Assembly (NCBI RefSeq): GCF_018449675.1
Contig: NZ_JAAVUZ010000005.1
Span: 1-64,000, forward strand
Length of the DNA: 64,000 nucleotides
Direction of reading: 5' to 3'
Origin: Glaciihabitans sp. dw_435
GTDB lineage: Bacteria > Actinomycetota > Actinomycetes > Actinomycetales > Microbacteriaceae
The notes under the pieces were generated by a model. It searched no databases and was not told the DNA's origin. It worked only from the letters and a program-made list of their open reading frames with translations. The translations under genes were made by a program, and so were the position numbers. Below, in pieces: positions 36,863 to 44,461 of this stretch (the first letter of the stretch is position 1; each line of letters begins with the position of its first letter).

Positions 36863-37506
36863 TCCAATAGATAGGAACGCAGAAACATTTCGGTGTGGTG
36901 AAACGCGAGCTGCGCCGCGGGTGCCTCGAGCCTGTCGGCGATGGTCGCGTTGGCAAAGCCGTGCTGGGTGCCTGGATGCACGTGTTCGGTGACCGGGGTC
37001 CCGTGGTCGGCGAGACGACTGATGAAGTCGCTCGGTTCCTCACCGGCACCCCATTCGTCGAATTCGGCGAACTCCAGCAGCACCGGGCAGGGGATCACCC
37101 CGTGGTTTTCCACGCCGAGGGTGGCGTAATAAGCGACCACGGCGTCGGTCGCACCACCCTGCGCATGCAGCAGCGCGAGCCATCCGCCAATCGAAAATCC
37201 CACCGTGGCGATCCTCGACGAGCCCTGCGCGCGTGCCTCGGCGATGACCTCGTCGATCTCGGCGAGGGCCGTCCCGATGTCCATGGCGATCATGAGGCGC
37301 TCGGCGTCCTCCGTGTCGTCGGTGGCCACGCCGCCGTACAGGTCGACGACCGCGACCCGGAACCCGTGCCGCGACAGGGCCTCGGCATACGGCGAGAGCC
37401 AGGGGAGCCTGCCGTACCAATCGTGAATCAGCACGACGAGGGGCCCACCAACCTGTCCCCACCAGAGCGGAACGCCGGGGGAGGGAATGGGGATCAACTC
37501 AGGCAC
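36859..37506 (-). CDS. Dienelactone hydrolase family protein
   Basis: 215-residue alpha/beta hydrolase with nucleophile elbow GFSIGG (about residues 103-108), Asp in EFAEFDEW (about 145-152) and His in HPGTQHGFAN (about 177-186), the dienelactone-hydrolase layout. The nucleophile is Ser where true dienelactone hydrolases use Cys, so a general carboxylesterase role is more likely. Convergent with the DinB-like gene. Confidence 0.85.
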   Translation of the reverse strand: MPELIPIPSPGVPLWWGQVGGPLVVLIHDWYGRLPWLSPYAEALSRHGFRVAVVDLYGGVATDDTEDAERLMIAMDIGTALAEIDEVIAEARAQGSSRIATVGFSIGGWLALLHAQGGATDAVVAYYATLGVENHGVIPCPVLLEFAEFDEWGAGEEPSDFISRLADHGTPVTEHVHPGTQHGFANATIADRLEAPAAQLAFHHTEMFLRSYLLD

Positions 37507-37648
37507 GGCAAGGTCCCATCAATCGTGGTGACGCTTCAGATTGACGGATGCCCCGCGGCGGGGTTAGTGCGGAAACAACTGCCGGTCATTCGCCAGAATC
37601 AGGATATAGCGCGGCCTTGATTCACGCAGGAGGCGAGTTGGTGGTGGT

Positions 37649-38014
37649 TCAGCTTCCGGCTTCGAAGTCCTTGATGACCTCGTCGTTCTCGTTTTCGATG
37701 ACCGGGGCAGCCTGGGGGTGTGAATTGGCAAGCGCGGCGGTGTCACGCTGCAGGCGTTCGACCAGGTCCTCATCGAGGATCTCGCCGCCCGGTACATCCG
37801 TCTCCTCGGTGACGTCCGCGGGCACGGCCGTGAGTTGGCTCGCCGGGCCGATCAGCACACTGGCCATCGCGATATTCCCGTTGCGCATCCGCACGGGAAT
37901 GGAGATGGCCGCCGAGGTCTCCCGGCGCGCGAGAGCCTCTGCGTACCCCACCAACGCCTCGGCGATGGCGTCTCCCGTGGTCAGGGCGTCTCCTGCGTAG
38001 TGAATGACCTTCAT
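37649..38014 (-). CDS. Conserved-looking hypothetical protein
   Basis: 121-residue soluble protein. The first 70 residues look like a compact alpha/beta domain (MKVIHYAGDALTTGDAIAEAL, then a GNIAMASVLIGPAS strand pair); the C-terminal 40 residues are acidic and disordered. I choose ATG 38014; the frame opens slightly upstream. It diverges from the DUF7882 gene at 38221, with a 206-bp gap. That shared promoter region could indicate a linked role, but I cannot assign one. Confidence 0.65.
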   Translation of the reverse strand: MKVIHYAGDALTTGDAIAEALVGYAEALARRETSAAISIPVRMRNGNIAMASVLIGPASQLTAVPADVTEETDVPGGEILDEDLVERLQRDTAALANSHPQAAPVIENENDEVIKDFEAGS

Positions 38015-38220
38015 GCGATCAACACTAGAACTCTGCACCCCAAGTAGCCGGAGGGCTAGTCAGCGGTCGATTGGTATGCAAGGGCACCGGTGGCGGGCGC
38101 CCGTGCGGGAGGCATGCACATCTGAGCCTGTTATACGAGGGTCCCCGGTCTCGCGCGCGGGTGGATGTAACGTGTGCAGGTGGTCGTGATGGCCAATTGG
38201 TACGCCAGGCAGGGAGTCTC

Positions 38221-38547
38221 GTGGGTAATTTGTCGTACGCGGCGGAGTTCATCGTTGATTTCGACGATCGAACTCTCGCCCATCTGCAAATCGTGATTGG
38301 TACAAAGCTGCGCAGGGGTGAGGCGTTTTACCTGTCCTGGAAGGACGACACCCGCATCGGCAATGGCCGCACCACCATCTGGCTGCACCCGTCGATTCCG
38401 CTTGTCTACAAGTACTTCGGCAGCAAGATGCCGGTGCTGAACCGCAACTGGCTCGACGAGCTGACGGTCTCTGCGAACACGCCCGGTGGGCTCCAGGTGC
38501 TGCCCGAGCCGACCGCTCCGGTGGCGCCCCCGACGGACGGAAAGTAG
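38221..38547 (+). CDS. DUF7882-type small protein, paralog of the rhodopsin partner
   Basis: 108-residue soluble protein with the same core as the gene at 59318-59647: FDDR-L-HLQIVI, KLRRGE-F, SW-D, IG-GR, W-(L)-PS, Y--FGS, NR-W-D-L. I count about 44 identical positions over 77. No signal peptide or membrane segment; the pattern suggests a beta-rich fold, with a Pro-rich C-terminal tail. GTG 38221 has AGGGAG upstream. Two bases after its stop lies a 72-residue gene, so this paralog has its own small operon without a rhodopsin. Confidence 0.8.
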   Translation: MGNLSYAAEFIVDFDDRTLAHLQIVIGTKLRRGEAFYLSWKDDTRIGNGRTTIWLHPSIPLVYKYFGSKMPVLNRNWLDELTVSANTPGGLQVLPEPTAPVAPPTDGK

Positions 38548-38549
38548 CC

Positions 38550-38768
38550 ATGAAGCGCATCAACATCTCCTACGACGGCGGTCACTACACGATCGGCAAT
38601 CGCGAACTGTCCGCGGTGCAGGCAGAGATCGAGGCGGCGATCGTCTCGGGCAAGCCCCACTGGCTGCGGGTGAACCACGGCGAGGGGTCATTCCAGGATG
38701 CCGACCTGCTGATCACGCCGAGCACCCACATCGTCCTCATGGGCATTGAAGAGCCCTCCGAGGACTAG
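38550..38768 (+). CDS. Small hypothetical protein paired with the DUF7882 paralog
   Basis: 72 residues, no membrane segment, probably a small alpha/beta domain: strand (RINISYDGGHYTI), helix (SAVQAEIEAAIVSG), strands (HWLRVNHG, HIVLMGI), then an acidic tail. It starts two bases after the DUF7882 paralog, so they are almost certainly translated together. I recognise no family; the tight pairing suggests a shared complex or pathway. Confidence 0.7.
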   Translation: MKRINISYDGGHYTIGNRELSAVQAEIEAAIVSGKPHWLRVNHGEGSFQDADLLITPSTHIVLMGIEEPSED

Positions 38769-38836
38769 TTCGGCGTCGGCGACGTGATTCTGTCAACCCG
38801 TACGCGAATTCACGTGCGCGGTCGTACGGTGATGGC

Positions 38837-39016
38837 ATGACAACCGACAGCACAGAACCGACCGACAACACTTCGTCCGAGTCATCCACTGATCCGACCG
38901 AGGCCGAAGAGAGCACGCTCAACAGCACGCCGGATGGTTCCGGCACCGATACAAGCCCGGGCGACCCCGAGCAGGACACCACCTCGGGTGGCGCTCCGCA
39001 GGAGCCCAGCAAGTAA
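38837..39016 (+). CDS. Very small acidic Ser/Thr-rich protein
   Basis: 59 residues with no hydrophobic segment, made almost entirely of Ser, Thr, Asp, Glu, Pro and Gly, hence probably disordered. TACGGT (38825-38830) ends six bases before ATG 38837, the leaderless layout seen at many genes in this window, which supports expression. It ends 16 bp before the 3' end of the convergent sigma factor gene. Small acidic proteins of this kind are common and functionally unassigned in Microbacteriaceae. Confidence 0.5.
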   Translation: MTTDSTEPTDNTSSESSTDPTEAEESTLNSTPDGSGTDTSPGDPEQDTTSGGAPQEPSK

Positions 39017-39032
39017 CAGCCCAACCGGGCGG

Positions 39033-39608
39033 CTACGCGGCGGCCTCCAGTTCCTTTCGCAGGCGCAGGAGACCGTCGCGTAGTCGTGTCTTGACCGTGG
39101 CGATTGGTACGCCGAGTCGCGCGGCTATCTCGGCCTGCGTGTAGCCGTCGAGATACGCGAGGTCGATCGCCTCCCGTTGCAGGGCGGTGAGTTTGGCCAT
39201 GGCCCGTTCCACCCTGACGTGCTCGAGAGAGATCTCGACCGACTCCGACACGTGGTCGTGAAGAATCGCGAAGTCACGGATGCCCGTCCGCACATCCCGC
39301 GTGCGACTTGCCTGGGATGCGCGCACGCGGTCGATGGCCCGCCGGTGCGCAATCGTCAGGATCCACGCGATGGCCTGCCCGCGCGATGGGTCGAAGCGGC
39401 TTGCGCACTGCCAGACCTCGAGGAAGACCTCCTGGGTCACTTCCTCGGATTGGGCCACATCGATTAGGCAGCGGCGGACCACGCCAAACACGTGTGCCGC
39501 CGCGTGTTCGTACAGGCGGGCAAAGGCATCTTCGCTGCCCGAGGCAACCCGCACCAACAGGTCGCTGTCGCCCCGCACCCGCGGACTTTCGACTGACGAT
39601 CCGCCCAT
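39033..39608 (-). CDS. ECF RNA polymerase sigma factor, SigK-like
   Basis: 191 residues: sigma region 2 (AQSEEVTQEVFLEVWQ, about residues 50-65, followed by the -10 recognition stretch) and region 4 with a helix-turn-helix (LDGYTQAEIAARLGVPIATVKTRLRDGLLRLRKEL split across about residues 154-186). Best match by pattern is SigK/ECF19. The usual RskA-type anti-sigma gene is absent; the neighbour is a convergent small ORF. GGGGTGG precedes ATG 39608; GTG 39617 is the alternative start. Confidence 0.85.
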   Translation of the reverse strand: MGGSSVESPRVRGDSDLLVRVASGSEDAFARLYEHAAAHVFGVVRRCLIDVAQSEEVTQEVFLEVWQCASRFDPSRGQAIAWILTIAHRRAIDRVRASQASRTRDVRTGIRDFAILHDHVSESVEISLEHVRVERAMAKLTALQREAIDLAYLDGYTQAEIAARLGVPIATVKTRLRDGLLRLRKELEAAA

Positions 39609-39888
39609 ATCTACCACCCCAGCTTATGCTCACCTCCGCAGAGGTGCTGCCGGGGTCCTGGGCAGATCTTGATCATTGCGTGCTCTCGAATCGGGAGAAC
39701 TTATGAACGACAGCGTACCGAAAGGTACAGGTTGTGCATGTCCCCGCTTCGGGGGACTGGCGCAATCCATTGAACACCCCTATTCGGGGGCGCATAGTCC
39801 AGCGCGAACATCAAAAGCAACCCCCAATTGCCGTGAAGTCCATGGATGTAGCTTGAATCGTTCATCCAACCAAAGCGAAGGAAAAACA

Positions 39889-40050
39889 ATGAACCTGCTC
39901 TTTATCATTCTTGCCGTCGTTGCCGTTGTACTTCTTTTCACTGGTGGTTTCGTTCACGCGCTGAACTTCCTCCTGTGGATCGGTGTGATCCTGCTGGTCG
40001 TCGCGATCATCGCGTTCATCTTCCGTGCAATCTCGGGTCGCCGCGTTTAG
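39889..40050 (+). CDS. lmo0937-like (DUF5670-type) small membrane protein
   Basis: 53 residues: an N-terminal hydrophobic helix (about 2-17), the GGFVHAL turn, and a second helix (about 27-46) ending in basic residues. This resembles the lmo0937/DUF5670 family, associated with stress regulons. An AGGAAA-like ribosome binding site precedes the ATG and a perfect intrinsic terminator follows 14 bp after the stop, both supporting a real gene. The 270-bp upstream region, shared with the divergent sigma factor gene, would hold its promoter. Confidence 0.75.
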   Translation: MNLLFIILAVVAVVLLFTGGFVHALNFLLWIGVILLVVAIIAFIFRAISGRRV

Positions 40051-40063
40051 CCTGCGATTCCCG

Positions 40064-40099
40064 AAAGAGGCGGACAGCATTGCTGTCCGCCTCTTTTTT
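40064..40099 (+). terminator. Intrinsic terminator
   Basis: AAAGAGGCGGACAGCA (40064-40079) pairs with TGCTGTCCGCCTCTTTT (from 40081), followed by T residues. A textbook hairpin after the small membrane protein gene; its A/T flanks would also serve the convergent gene. Confidence 0.93.
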
Positions 40100-40110
40100 G
40101 TCGCCCGGAG

Positions 40111-40350
40111 CTACCGACCGCCCTCCCTCGCGTGCCCCGTCGGGTCGTAGTCGGCCGGCACTTCCTCGTCGCCCACGTCGTCAGGCCCGCCCGTGCCGGG
40201 CAATACCTTCACTTCGGCGGGGTCGATGGAGCCGTCCGCGAACGCCTCGCTGTCCGAGACATCCTGCGTCTGCTTCGAGTGGATGTCCCGCTCATTCGTG
40301 TCTTCGTACCCATCGCCGGGCACCTGGGCCGATCCATCGTGGTTGCTCAT
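40111..40350 (-). CDS. Small acidic hypothetical protein
   Basis: 79-residue hydrophilic protein, strongly acidic and without hydrophobic segments, probably disordered. The open frame continues upstream into the LysR gene; I take ATG 40350, where plausible composition begins. It would be divergent from the LysR gene, sharing a 99-bp spacer. No family recognised. Confidence 0.5.
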   Translation of the reverse strand: MSNHDGSAQVPGDGYEDTNERDIHSKQTQDVSDSEAFADGSIDPAEVKVLPGTGGPDDVGDEEVPADYDPTGHAREGGR

Positions 40351-40449
40351 GGCCCGACCGTAGGCGCCCGCCGACGCCACGCGTAGCTCTTGCGGGATTC
40401 CCTCCTTACTACTAGTGCGCAGGGCACTCCCGATTGATACCCTGAGAGC

Positions 40450-41277
40450 ATGGATCTCGATCTGCGCAAACTTCGCTACTTCGCGGCCGTCGCCGACCTC
40501 GGCCACTTCGGTCGCGCAGCCGAGCAGCTCTACATCGCCCAGCCGGTGCTGAGCCGTCAGATCCGTGCACTCGAGACGGAGATGGGCTGCGACCTCTTCC
40601 TGCGCACCACCCGCAGTGTCGAGCTGACGGCGGCCGGGCGCCAGCTGCGGCACGAGGCATCCATCATTCTGGGAACGGTGGATGCGGCGACGCGACGCGT
40701 CCTCGAAGTAGACCGCGGAATCGCCCGGCTCGTCATCGGCTTTGCGCCGGGCCTGCACGTCTCGGAGGCAGTGCGTCAGTTCAGCGACTCGCACCCGGCC
40801 GTGGAGATCGAGATGCTGCACCTGAAGTGGTGGGAACAGGATGCCCCGCTGCGCGACGGTCGCGTGCACGTCGGGTTCCTGCGCCGCCCGTTCGATGACA
40901 CCGGGCTGCGGGTCATCCCGATCGGGGAAGAGGCAAAGGTGGTGTGCCTGCCCGCGACACACCCGCTAGCGCTGCAGGAGACGGTGTCCTCCCAGGACCT
41001 GGTGGGGGAGCCGATTCTCGATGCGTTGGCGCGCAAGACCTCGTCGGTCGAGGAAAAGTTCGAGCTCGTGGCATCCGGTCATGGCATCGCACTCGTGCCG
41101 GTGAGCGTCGCGCGCTCGTACCAGCGCCTCGACCTCGTCTACCGACCGTGGTCGGACGGCGCTCCCGTGGAGACGTGCCTGGCCATCCTCGGCGACCAGC
41201 GGGATGCCGGCGCGCTGGAGTTCATGACCATCGCGGCGGAGTCACTGCGCGAGACGGCGACGCGTCCGGCACAGTGA
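40450..41277 (+). CDS. LysR family transcriptional regulator
   Basis: 275 residues: N-terminal winged helix (LRKLRYFAAVADLGHFGRAAEQL, recognition helix AQPVLSRQIRALE) and a C-terminal periplasmic-binding-like effector domain (GFAPGLHVSEAVRQF onwards). The ligand is unknown. TACCCT (40438-40443) ends six bases before ATG 40450, so the message is likely leaderless. Downstream lie remnants of an alpha/beta hydrolase and a GNAT gene; LysR-hydrolase pairs are common, so its former target may be lost. Confidence 0.9.
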   Translation: MDLDLRKLRYFAAVADLGHFGRAAEQLYIAQPVLSRQIRALETEMGCDLFLRTTRSVELTAAGRQLRHEASIILGTVDAATRRVLEVDRGIARLVIGFAPGLHVSEAVRQFSDSHPAVEIEMLHLKWWEQDAPLRDGRVHVGFLRRPFDDTGLRVIPIGEEAKVVCLPATHPLALQETVSSQDLVGEPILDALARKTSSVEEKFELVASGHGIALVPVSVARSYQRLDLVYRPWSDGAPVETCLAILGDQRDAGALEFMTIAAESLRETATRPAQ

Positions 41278-41294
41278 CCCGCGGCCCCGTTCGG

Positions 41295-41405
41295 CTAGGC
41301 GACGGGGACCGTGACGGCCTTGGCCGCGTCGATGATGACGCGGCTGACCTTCAGGGGTTCGGCGAGCATGGACAGGTGAGGAGAGTGGCCCTTGACGACG
41401 GTGGC
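41295..41405 (-). pseudogene. 3' remnant of an alpha/beta hydrolase gene
   Basis: The last ~36 codons on the minus strand read like the C-terminus of an alpha/beta hydrolase: GHSPHLSMLAEPLKV places the catalytic His in the usual GHSPHLS context. Upstream of that the frame continues only as the reverse of a GNAT fragment, so the 5' portion of the gene is gone. Confidence 0.6.
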
Positions 41406-41600
41406 CAGTTCGTCTACCCGCAGTTCCGCAAGCAGGGCGTCGCCACCGCGCTCATCCGCCGGGTGCTCGACACCCTCCGCACGCAGGGCAAGACCGTGAC
41501 CGTGGTGTGCCCGATCGTGCGGACCTTCATCACGAGTCATCCCGAATATGAAGACCTGGTCGACGCCGGGCGTCCCGGGCTGAAGCACTCGCGGGGCTGA
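41394..41600 (+). pseudogene. 3' remnant of a GNAT acetyltransferase gene
   Basis: About 68 codons read as the C-terminal part of a GNAT protein: the acetyl-CoA loop FRKQGVATALIRRVL (Q/R-x-x-G-x-A) followed by VVCPIVRTFITSHPEY, typical of small YidJ-type GNATs. The upstream part of the frame is antisense to the hydrolase remnant and not protein-like, so the 5' half is missing. Confidence 0.65.
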
Positions 41601-41608
41601 CTCGGGCG

Positions 41609-42886
41609 TCAGTGCGTCGAGCGGTTTCCCCTACGCCGAGAGACGAGAAACACGACTGCGCCGACGGCGATCGCCACTGCCGCAATCAGCAGGGGAGCGA
41701 GTGCCGCAACACCCGTGGGGGCGAGTTCGCCGTCCGCGGAGGAGGTCGCATCGCTGGGATCCACTGCCCCGCTGGGCGTCGGTGACGCGCTGGGCGCCGG
41801 CGATGCGCTGGGTGTTGGCGACGCGGTGGGCGTGGGTGACGGGCTCGCGGTGGGGGTAGCGGTGGGCGTCGGCGAGGGCAGGGGTGCTGCGCTCACCAGC
41901 GAGGTTGTCAGGCCCGGGGCATCCGCTTGCCGCAAGTCGAAGGTGACCGGAGCGGCTGGTTCCGTGGGCGGTGCGGGCTCCGACGGAGTGCCGACCGGTT
42001 CTATCTCGACGGAGTAGCCGGCATCGGCGACGAGGGCGGGGACCGTCCAGCTGCCGTTGGTGGCGGTCTGGGTGGTGGCGACGATGACGTCGCTGCGGTC
42101 GTGAATCTCGACCGCGGCTTCTGCGAGCGGGGCTCCGTCGAGGGTCGCGACGCCGGAGGCTGAGCGCGTTTTGTCGACGAACCAGGTCTGGTAGATCGGG
42201 GCACCCGACTGCCATCGGAACGACAACGTCAGTGTTCGCAGCGGCACGGTGGGGCTGAACCAGCCGGCGGCGCCGTTGGTGTCCACGAAGTTTCCGGTGA
42301 GGGTGTCGCTTGTGCCGGTGGTCGACCACACAGGCACGTCGTTGAGGTTGGCGGCGTCACAGGATGGGCCGCCGGTCTGGTGACAGTAGTTAAAGACGCT
42401 GCGGAATCCGAGCCCGGCCGAGCCCACCGGCAGTCCGTCGACGCCGGTGGCGGATACCGTGACGAGGTCTGCGTCGATGTCTCCCAGCACGAACGACCAG
42501 CCCGCCGCGGGGGTGGGGGACGCGAACGCGTAGGTGGTGATGGACGGCGATGACGCGTTGACGGCGGCCGGCGTCAGGTTGAGGTACTCGTGGTTGCGGC
42601 TTGTTCCGTAGATCGCGCCGACGGGCGTGGAGGGCACGAGCCAGGTGGATGCGCCCGAGACGCGGGTGGCGGCGCTCGCCGTCGAGGTAAACGTGGTTGC
42701 CGGAAAACCGCCGGCCAGCGTGACGGAGCCGCTGAATGGGGTGCCGGCGGCGGAGACGGTGATCGCGGACCACGTGTTGGTCTCGGCGGCGGCCGCGGGC
42801 GACGCCAGCGCCAGACCGAGCGCGCCAACCCCCATCGCGATGACGCCGACCCGAAGCGCCGATAGTCGAGCGGTTGGCCGAGTCAT
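41609..42886 (-). CDS. Secreted, cell-wall-anchored surface protein (LPXTG-like)
   Basis: 425 residues: a signal peptide (about 1-34, ending SPAAAAE), a beta-rich outer domain with two Cys (YCHQTGGPSC), a carboxypeptidase-like repeat (SGVATLDGAPLAEAAVEIHD, about 243-262), and a Pro/Ser/Thr stalk of TPTA/SPSP repeats (about 330-375). At the end are an LAPTG sorting motif, a hydrophobic helix and an RRRGNR basic tail. LAPTG is a variant of LPXTG. Ligand unknown. It lies beside tRNA-Gly. Confidence 0.8.
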   Translation of the reverse strand: MTRPTARLSALRVGVIAMGVGALGLALASPAAAAETNTWSAITVSAAGTPFSGSVTLAGGFPATTFTSTASAATRVSGASTWLVPSTPVGAIYGTSRNHEYLNLTPAAVNASSPSITTYAFASPTPAAGWSFVLGDIDADLVTVSATGVDGLPVGSAGLGFRSVFNYCHQTGGPSCDAANLNDVPVWSTTGTSDTLTGNFVDTNGAAGWFSPTVPLRTLTLSFRWQSGAPIYQTWFVDKTRSASGVATLDGAPLAEAAVEIHDRSDVIVATTQTATNGSWTVPALVADAGYSVEIEPVGTPSEPAPPTEPAAPVTFDLRQADAPGLTTSLVSAAPLPSPTPTATPTASPSPTPTASPTPSASPAPSASPTPSGAVDPSDATSSADGELAPTGVAALAPLLIAAVAIAVGAVVFLVSRRRGNRSTH

Positions 42887-42995
42887 GGAGTGCCACCTGT
42901 GCTCATGCGGAGCACTGAGCGACCGCGACGTCTACTCAGCTTGCAGGATGGCAGAATTCAGCACCAGTAATACTTGGTGTGCTTTATTCATCATT

Positions 42996-43069
42996 TGGAG
43001 CGAGCGACGGGAATCGAACCCGCACTACCTGCTTGGGAAGCAGGAGTTCTGCCATTGAACTACGCTCGC
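42996..43069 (-). tRNA. tRNA-Gly (CCC anticodon)
   Basis: Read on the minus strand: a 7-bp acceptor GCGAGCG/CGCTCGC, D-arm, anticodon stem CCTGC/GCAGG with loop TTCCCAA giving anticodon CCC, T-arm with GGTTCGATTCC, discriminator U, and the CCA end encoded. It decodes GGG glycine codons. The cloverleaf is complete, with no intron. Confidence 0.97.
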
Positions 43070-43124
43070 GCGGCTGCCGGCAGGCAGCGACTCAATGGTA
43101 CCCGGCTCCGGTAGTCTCATGGCC

Positions 43125-43721
43125 ATGCTTCTCAGTGACCGGGACATCAAGACGGAACTCGCCTCGGGGCGTATCGCCCTCTCACCGCTGGACCTGGGGA
43201 TGGTGCAACCCTCCAGCGTCGACGTACGGCTCGACCGCTTCTTCCGGTTGTTCGACAACCACAAGTACCCCTTCATCGACCCCGCCGTGGACCAGCCCGA
43301 TCTCACCCGGCTCGTCGAGGCGAAACAGGATGAACCGTTCATCCTGCATCCCGGTGAGTTCGTGCTCGGCTCCACCTACGAACTGGTAACCCTGCCCGAT
43401 GACATCGCGGCACGCCTCGAGGGCAAGAGCTCACTCGGACGCCTCGGGCTGCTGACCCACTCGACCGCCGGCTTCGTCGACCCCGGGTTCACCGGTCACG
43501 TCACCCTCGAGCTCAGCAACGTGGCAACGCTGCCGATCAAGCTCTGGCCCGGTATGAAGATCGGCCAGCTCTGCTTCATGCGGCTGACGTCGCCCGCCGA
43601 GGTTCCGTACGGCGCCAGCTCGACGAGCTCGCGCTACCAGGGACAGCGCGGACCGACGGCATCGCGCTCGTTCATGAACTTCCACCGCACCGACGTCACC
43701 GACTCCGACAACCTGGACTAG
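43125..43721 (+). CDS. dcd: dCTP deaminase
   Basis: 198 residues. Converts dCTP to dUTP (or directly to dUMP in the bifunctional actinobacterial form). It has the family motif [23 protein letters not shown] (about 107-129), with Arg and Glu of the active site, and the C-terminal closing segment [14 protein letters not shown] (about 168-181). Start ATG 43125: TAGTCT (43112-43117) ends seven bases before it, so it is probably leaderless; the frame is open to 43095. Divergent from tRNA-Gly. Confidence 0.93.
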   Translation: MLLSDRDIKTELASGRIALSPLDLGMVQPSSVDVRLDRFFRLFDNHKYPFIDPAVDQPDLTRLVEAKQDEPFILHPGEFVLGSTYELVTLPDDIAARLEGKSSLGRLGLLTHSTAGFVDPGFTGHVTLELSNVATLPIKLWPGMKIGQLCFMRLTSPAEVPYGASSTSSRYQGQRGPTASRSFMNFHRTDVTDSDNLD

Positions 43722-43754
43722 GTCGGGTCAGCGCCTCAAGCGACTCAAGCGGCA

Positions 43755-43812
43755 TCGAAAGGGTAAAAATCGCCGATTTTCGGGCTGAAAGGTCACGTTT
43801 TTACCCTTTCGA
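43755..43812. repeat. Perfect 15-bp inverted repeat
   Basis: TCGAAAGGGTAAAAA (43755-43769) and its exact reverse complement (43798-43812) flank a 28-nt loop in the convergent gap between dcd and idi. It could be a terminator or a protein-binding site; the arms are unusually A/T-rich for this genome. Confidence 0.8.
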
Positions 43813-43829
43813 CGACGCCCGCGCAGAGT

Positions 43830-43912
43830 GAGGTCACCCGGGGCAAGAAGAGGTAACCCCCGGGCGGGGAGAGGTCACCCCGGGGCGCGAAGAGGTCCCC
43901 CCGGGCGTGGAA
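43830..43912. repeat. Four degenerate 21-bp tandem repeats
   Basis: Units starting GAGGT(C/A)(A/C)CCC at 43830, 43850, 43871 and 43892 repeat every 20-21 bp with a CCGGG core. They lie just beyond the 3' end of idi. Spacing of 21 bp keeps a seven-residue reading frame on the minus strand, but no supported gene uses it. Confidence 0.7.
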
Positions 43913-43917
43913 AGTGG

Positions 43918-44439
43918 TTAGACGGCCCAGCCCTCGAGCTGCCAGACGAGCCACGGGCTGAACGCGAAGGGTGCTGCCGTCGCGGCGTCGCGCAGCGTGT
44001 TCGGTTCGATCCACTGCCACTCGGCGACCTCGTCGGGGCTCGGGTTAATGTCGTCGGTTGTGATCGCGCGGTAGACGGGGCAGATCTCGTTCTCGACGAT
44101 GCCCGAGGCATCAACGGCGCGGTACCGGAAGTCCGGCAGCACGAGCTCGAGATCGTGCACGGTGATGCCGAGTTCGCGCTGGGCGCGACGGGCGATCGCC
44201 GACTCCTGCGACTCGCCGGGGGCGGGGTGACCGCAGAAGGAATTGGTCCAGACTCCTGGCCAGGTCAGCTTCGAGAGAGCACGGCGGGTCACGAGCATCC
44301 GCCCGTCCGCATCGAACACATGGCACGAGAACGCCAGGTGCAGCGCGGTGTCGGTCGTGTGGACGGCGAGTTTATCCGCCACACCGATGGGAGCGCCACC
44401 CTCATCGACTAGCACGACCTGCTCAGTTTGATTCGTCAT
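43918..44439 (-). CDS. idi: Isopentenyl-diphosphate delta-isomerase (type I)
   Basis: Interconverts IPP and DMAPP, feeding carotenoid synthesis. 173 residues of the Nudix-like type I enzyme: LHLAFSCHVFDADGRMLVTRRA (about residues 31-52), WTNSFCGHPAPGES with the catalytic Cys (about 63-76), RRAQRELGI, and EVAEWQWIEP (about 143-152). ATG 44439 is close to and divergent from crtE; the two start regions nearly touch. It supplies precursor for the crt operon. Confidence 0.93.
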   Translation of the reverse strand: MTNQTEQVVLVDEGGAPIGVADKLAVHTTDTALHLAFSCHVFDADGRMLVTRRALSKLTWPGVWTNSFCGHPAPGESQESAIARRAQRELGITVHDLELVLPDFRYRAVDASGIVENEICPVYRAITTDDINPSPDEVAEWQWIEPNTLRDAATAAPFAFSPWLVWQLEGWAV

Positions 44440-44461
44440 GTTTCGGGTTAGTCTGCCTACT

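Noticed and set aside
41295-41588. A 97-residue minus-strand protein
   Set aside because: Only the last third resembles a protein (hydrolase C-terminus); the rest is antisense of the GNAT fragment. I treat it as a pseudogene remnant.
43793-44020. Repeat-containing minus-strand ORF over the 21-bp tandem units
   Set aside because: The frame overlaps the 3' end of idi and has no ribosome binding site. The seven-residue periodicity is just the effect of a 21-bp DNA repeat.
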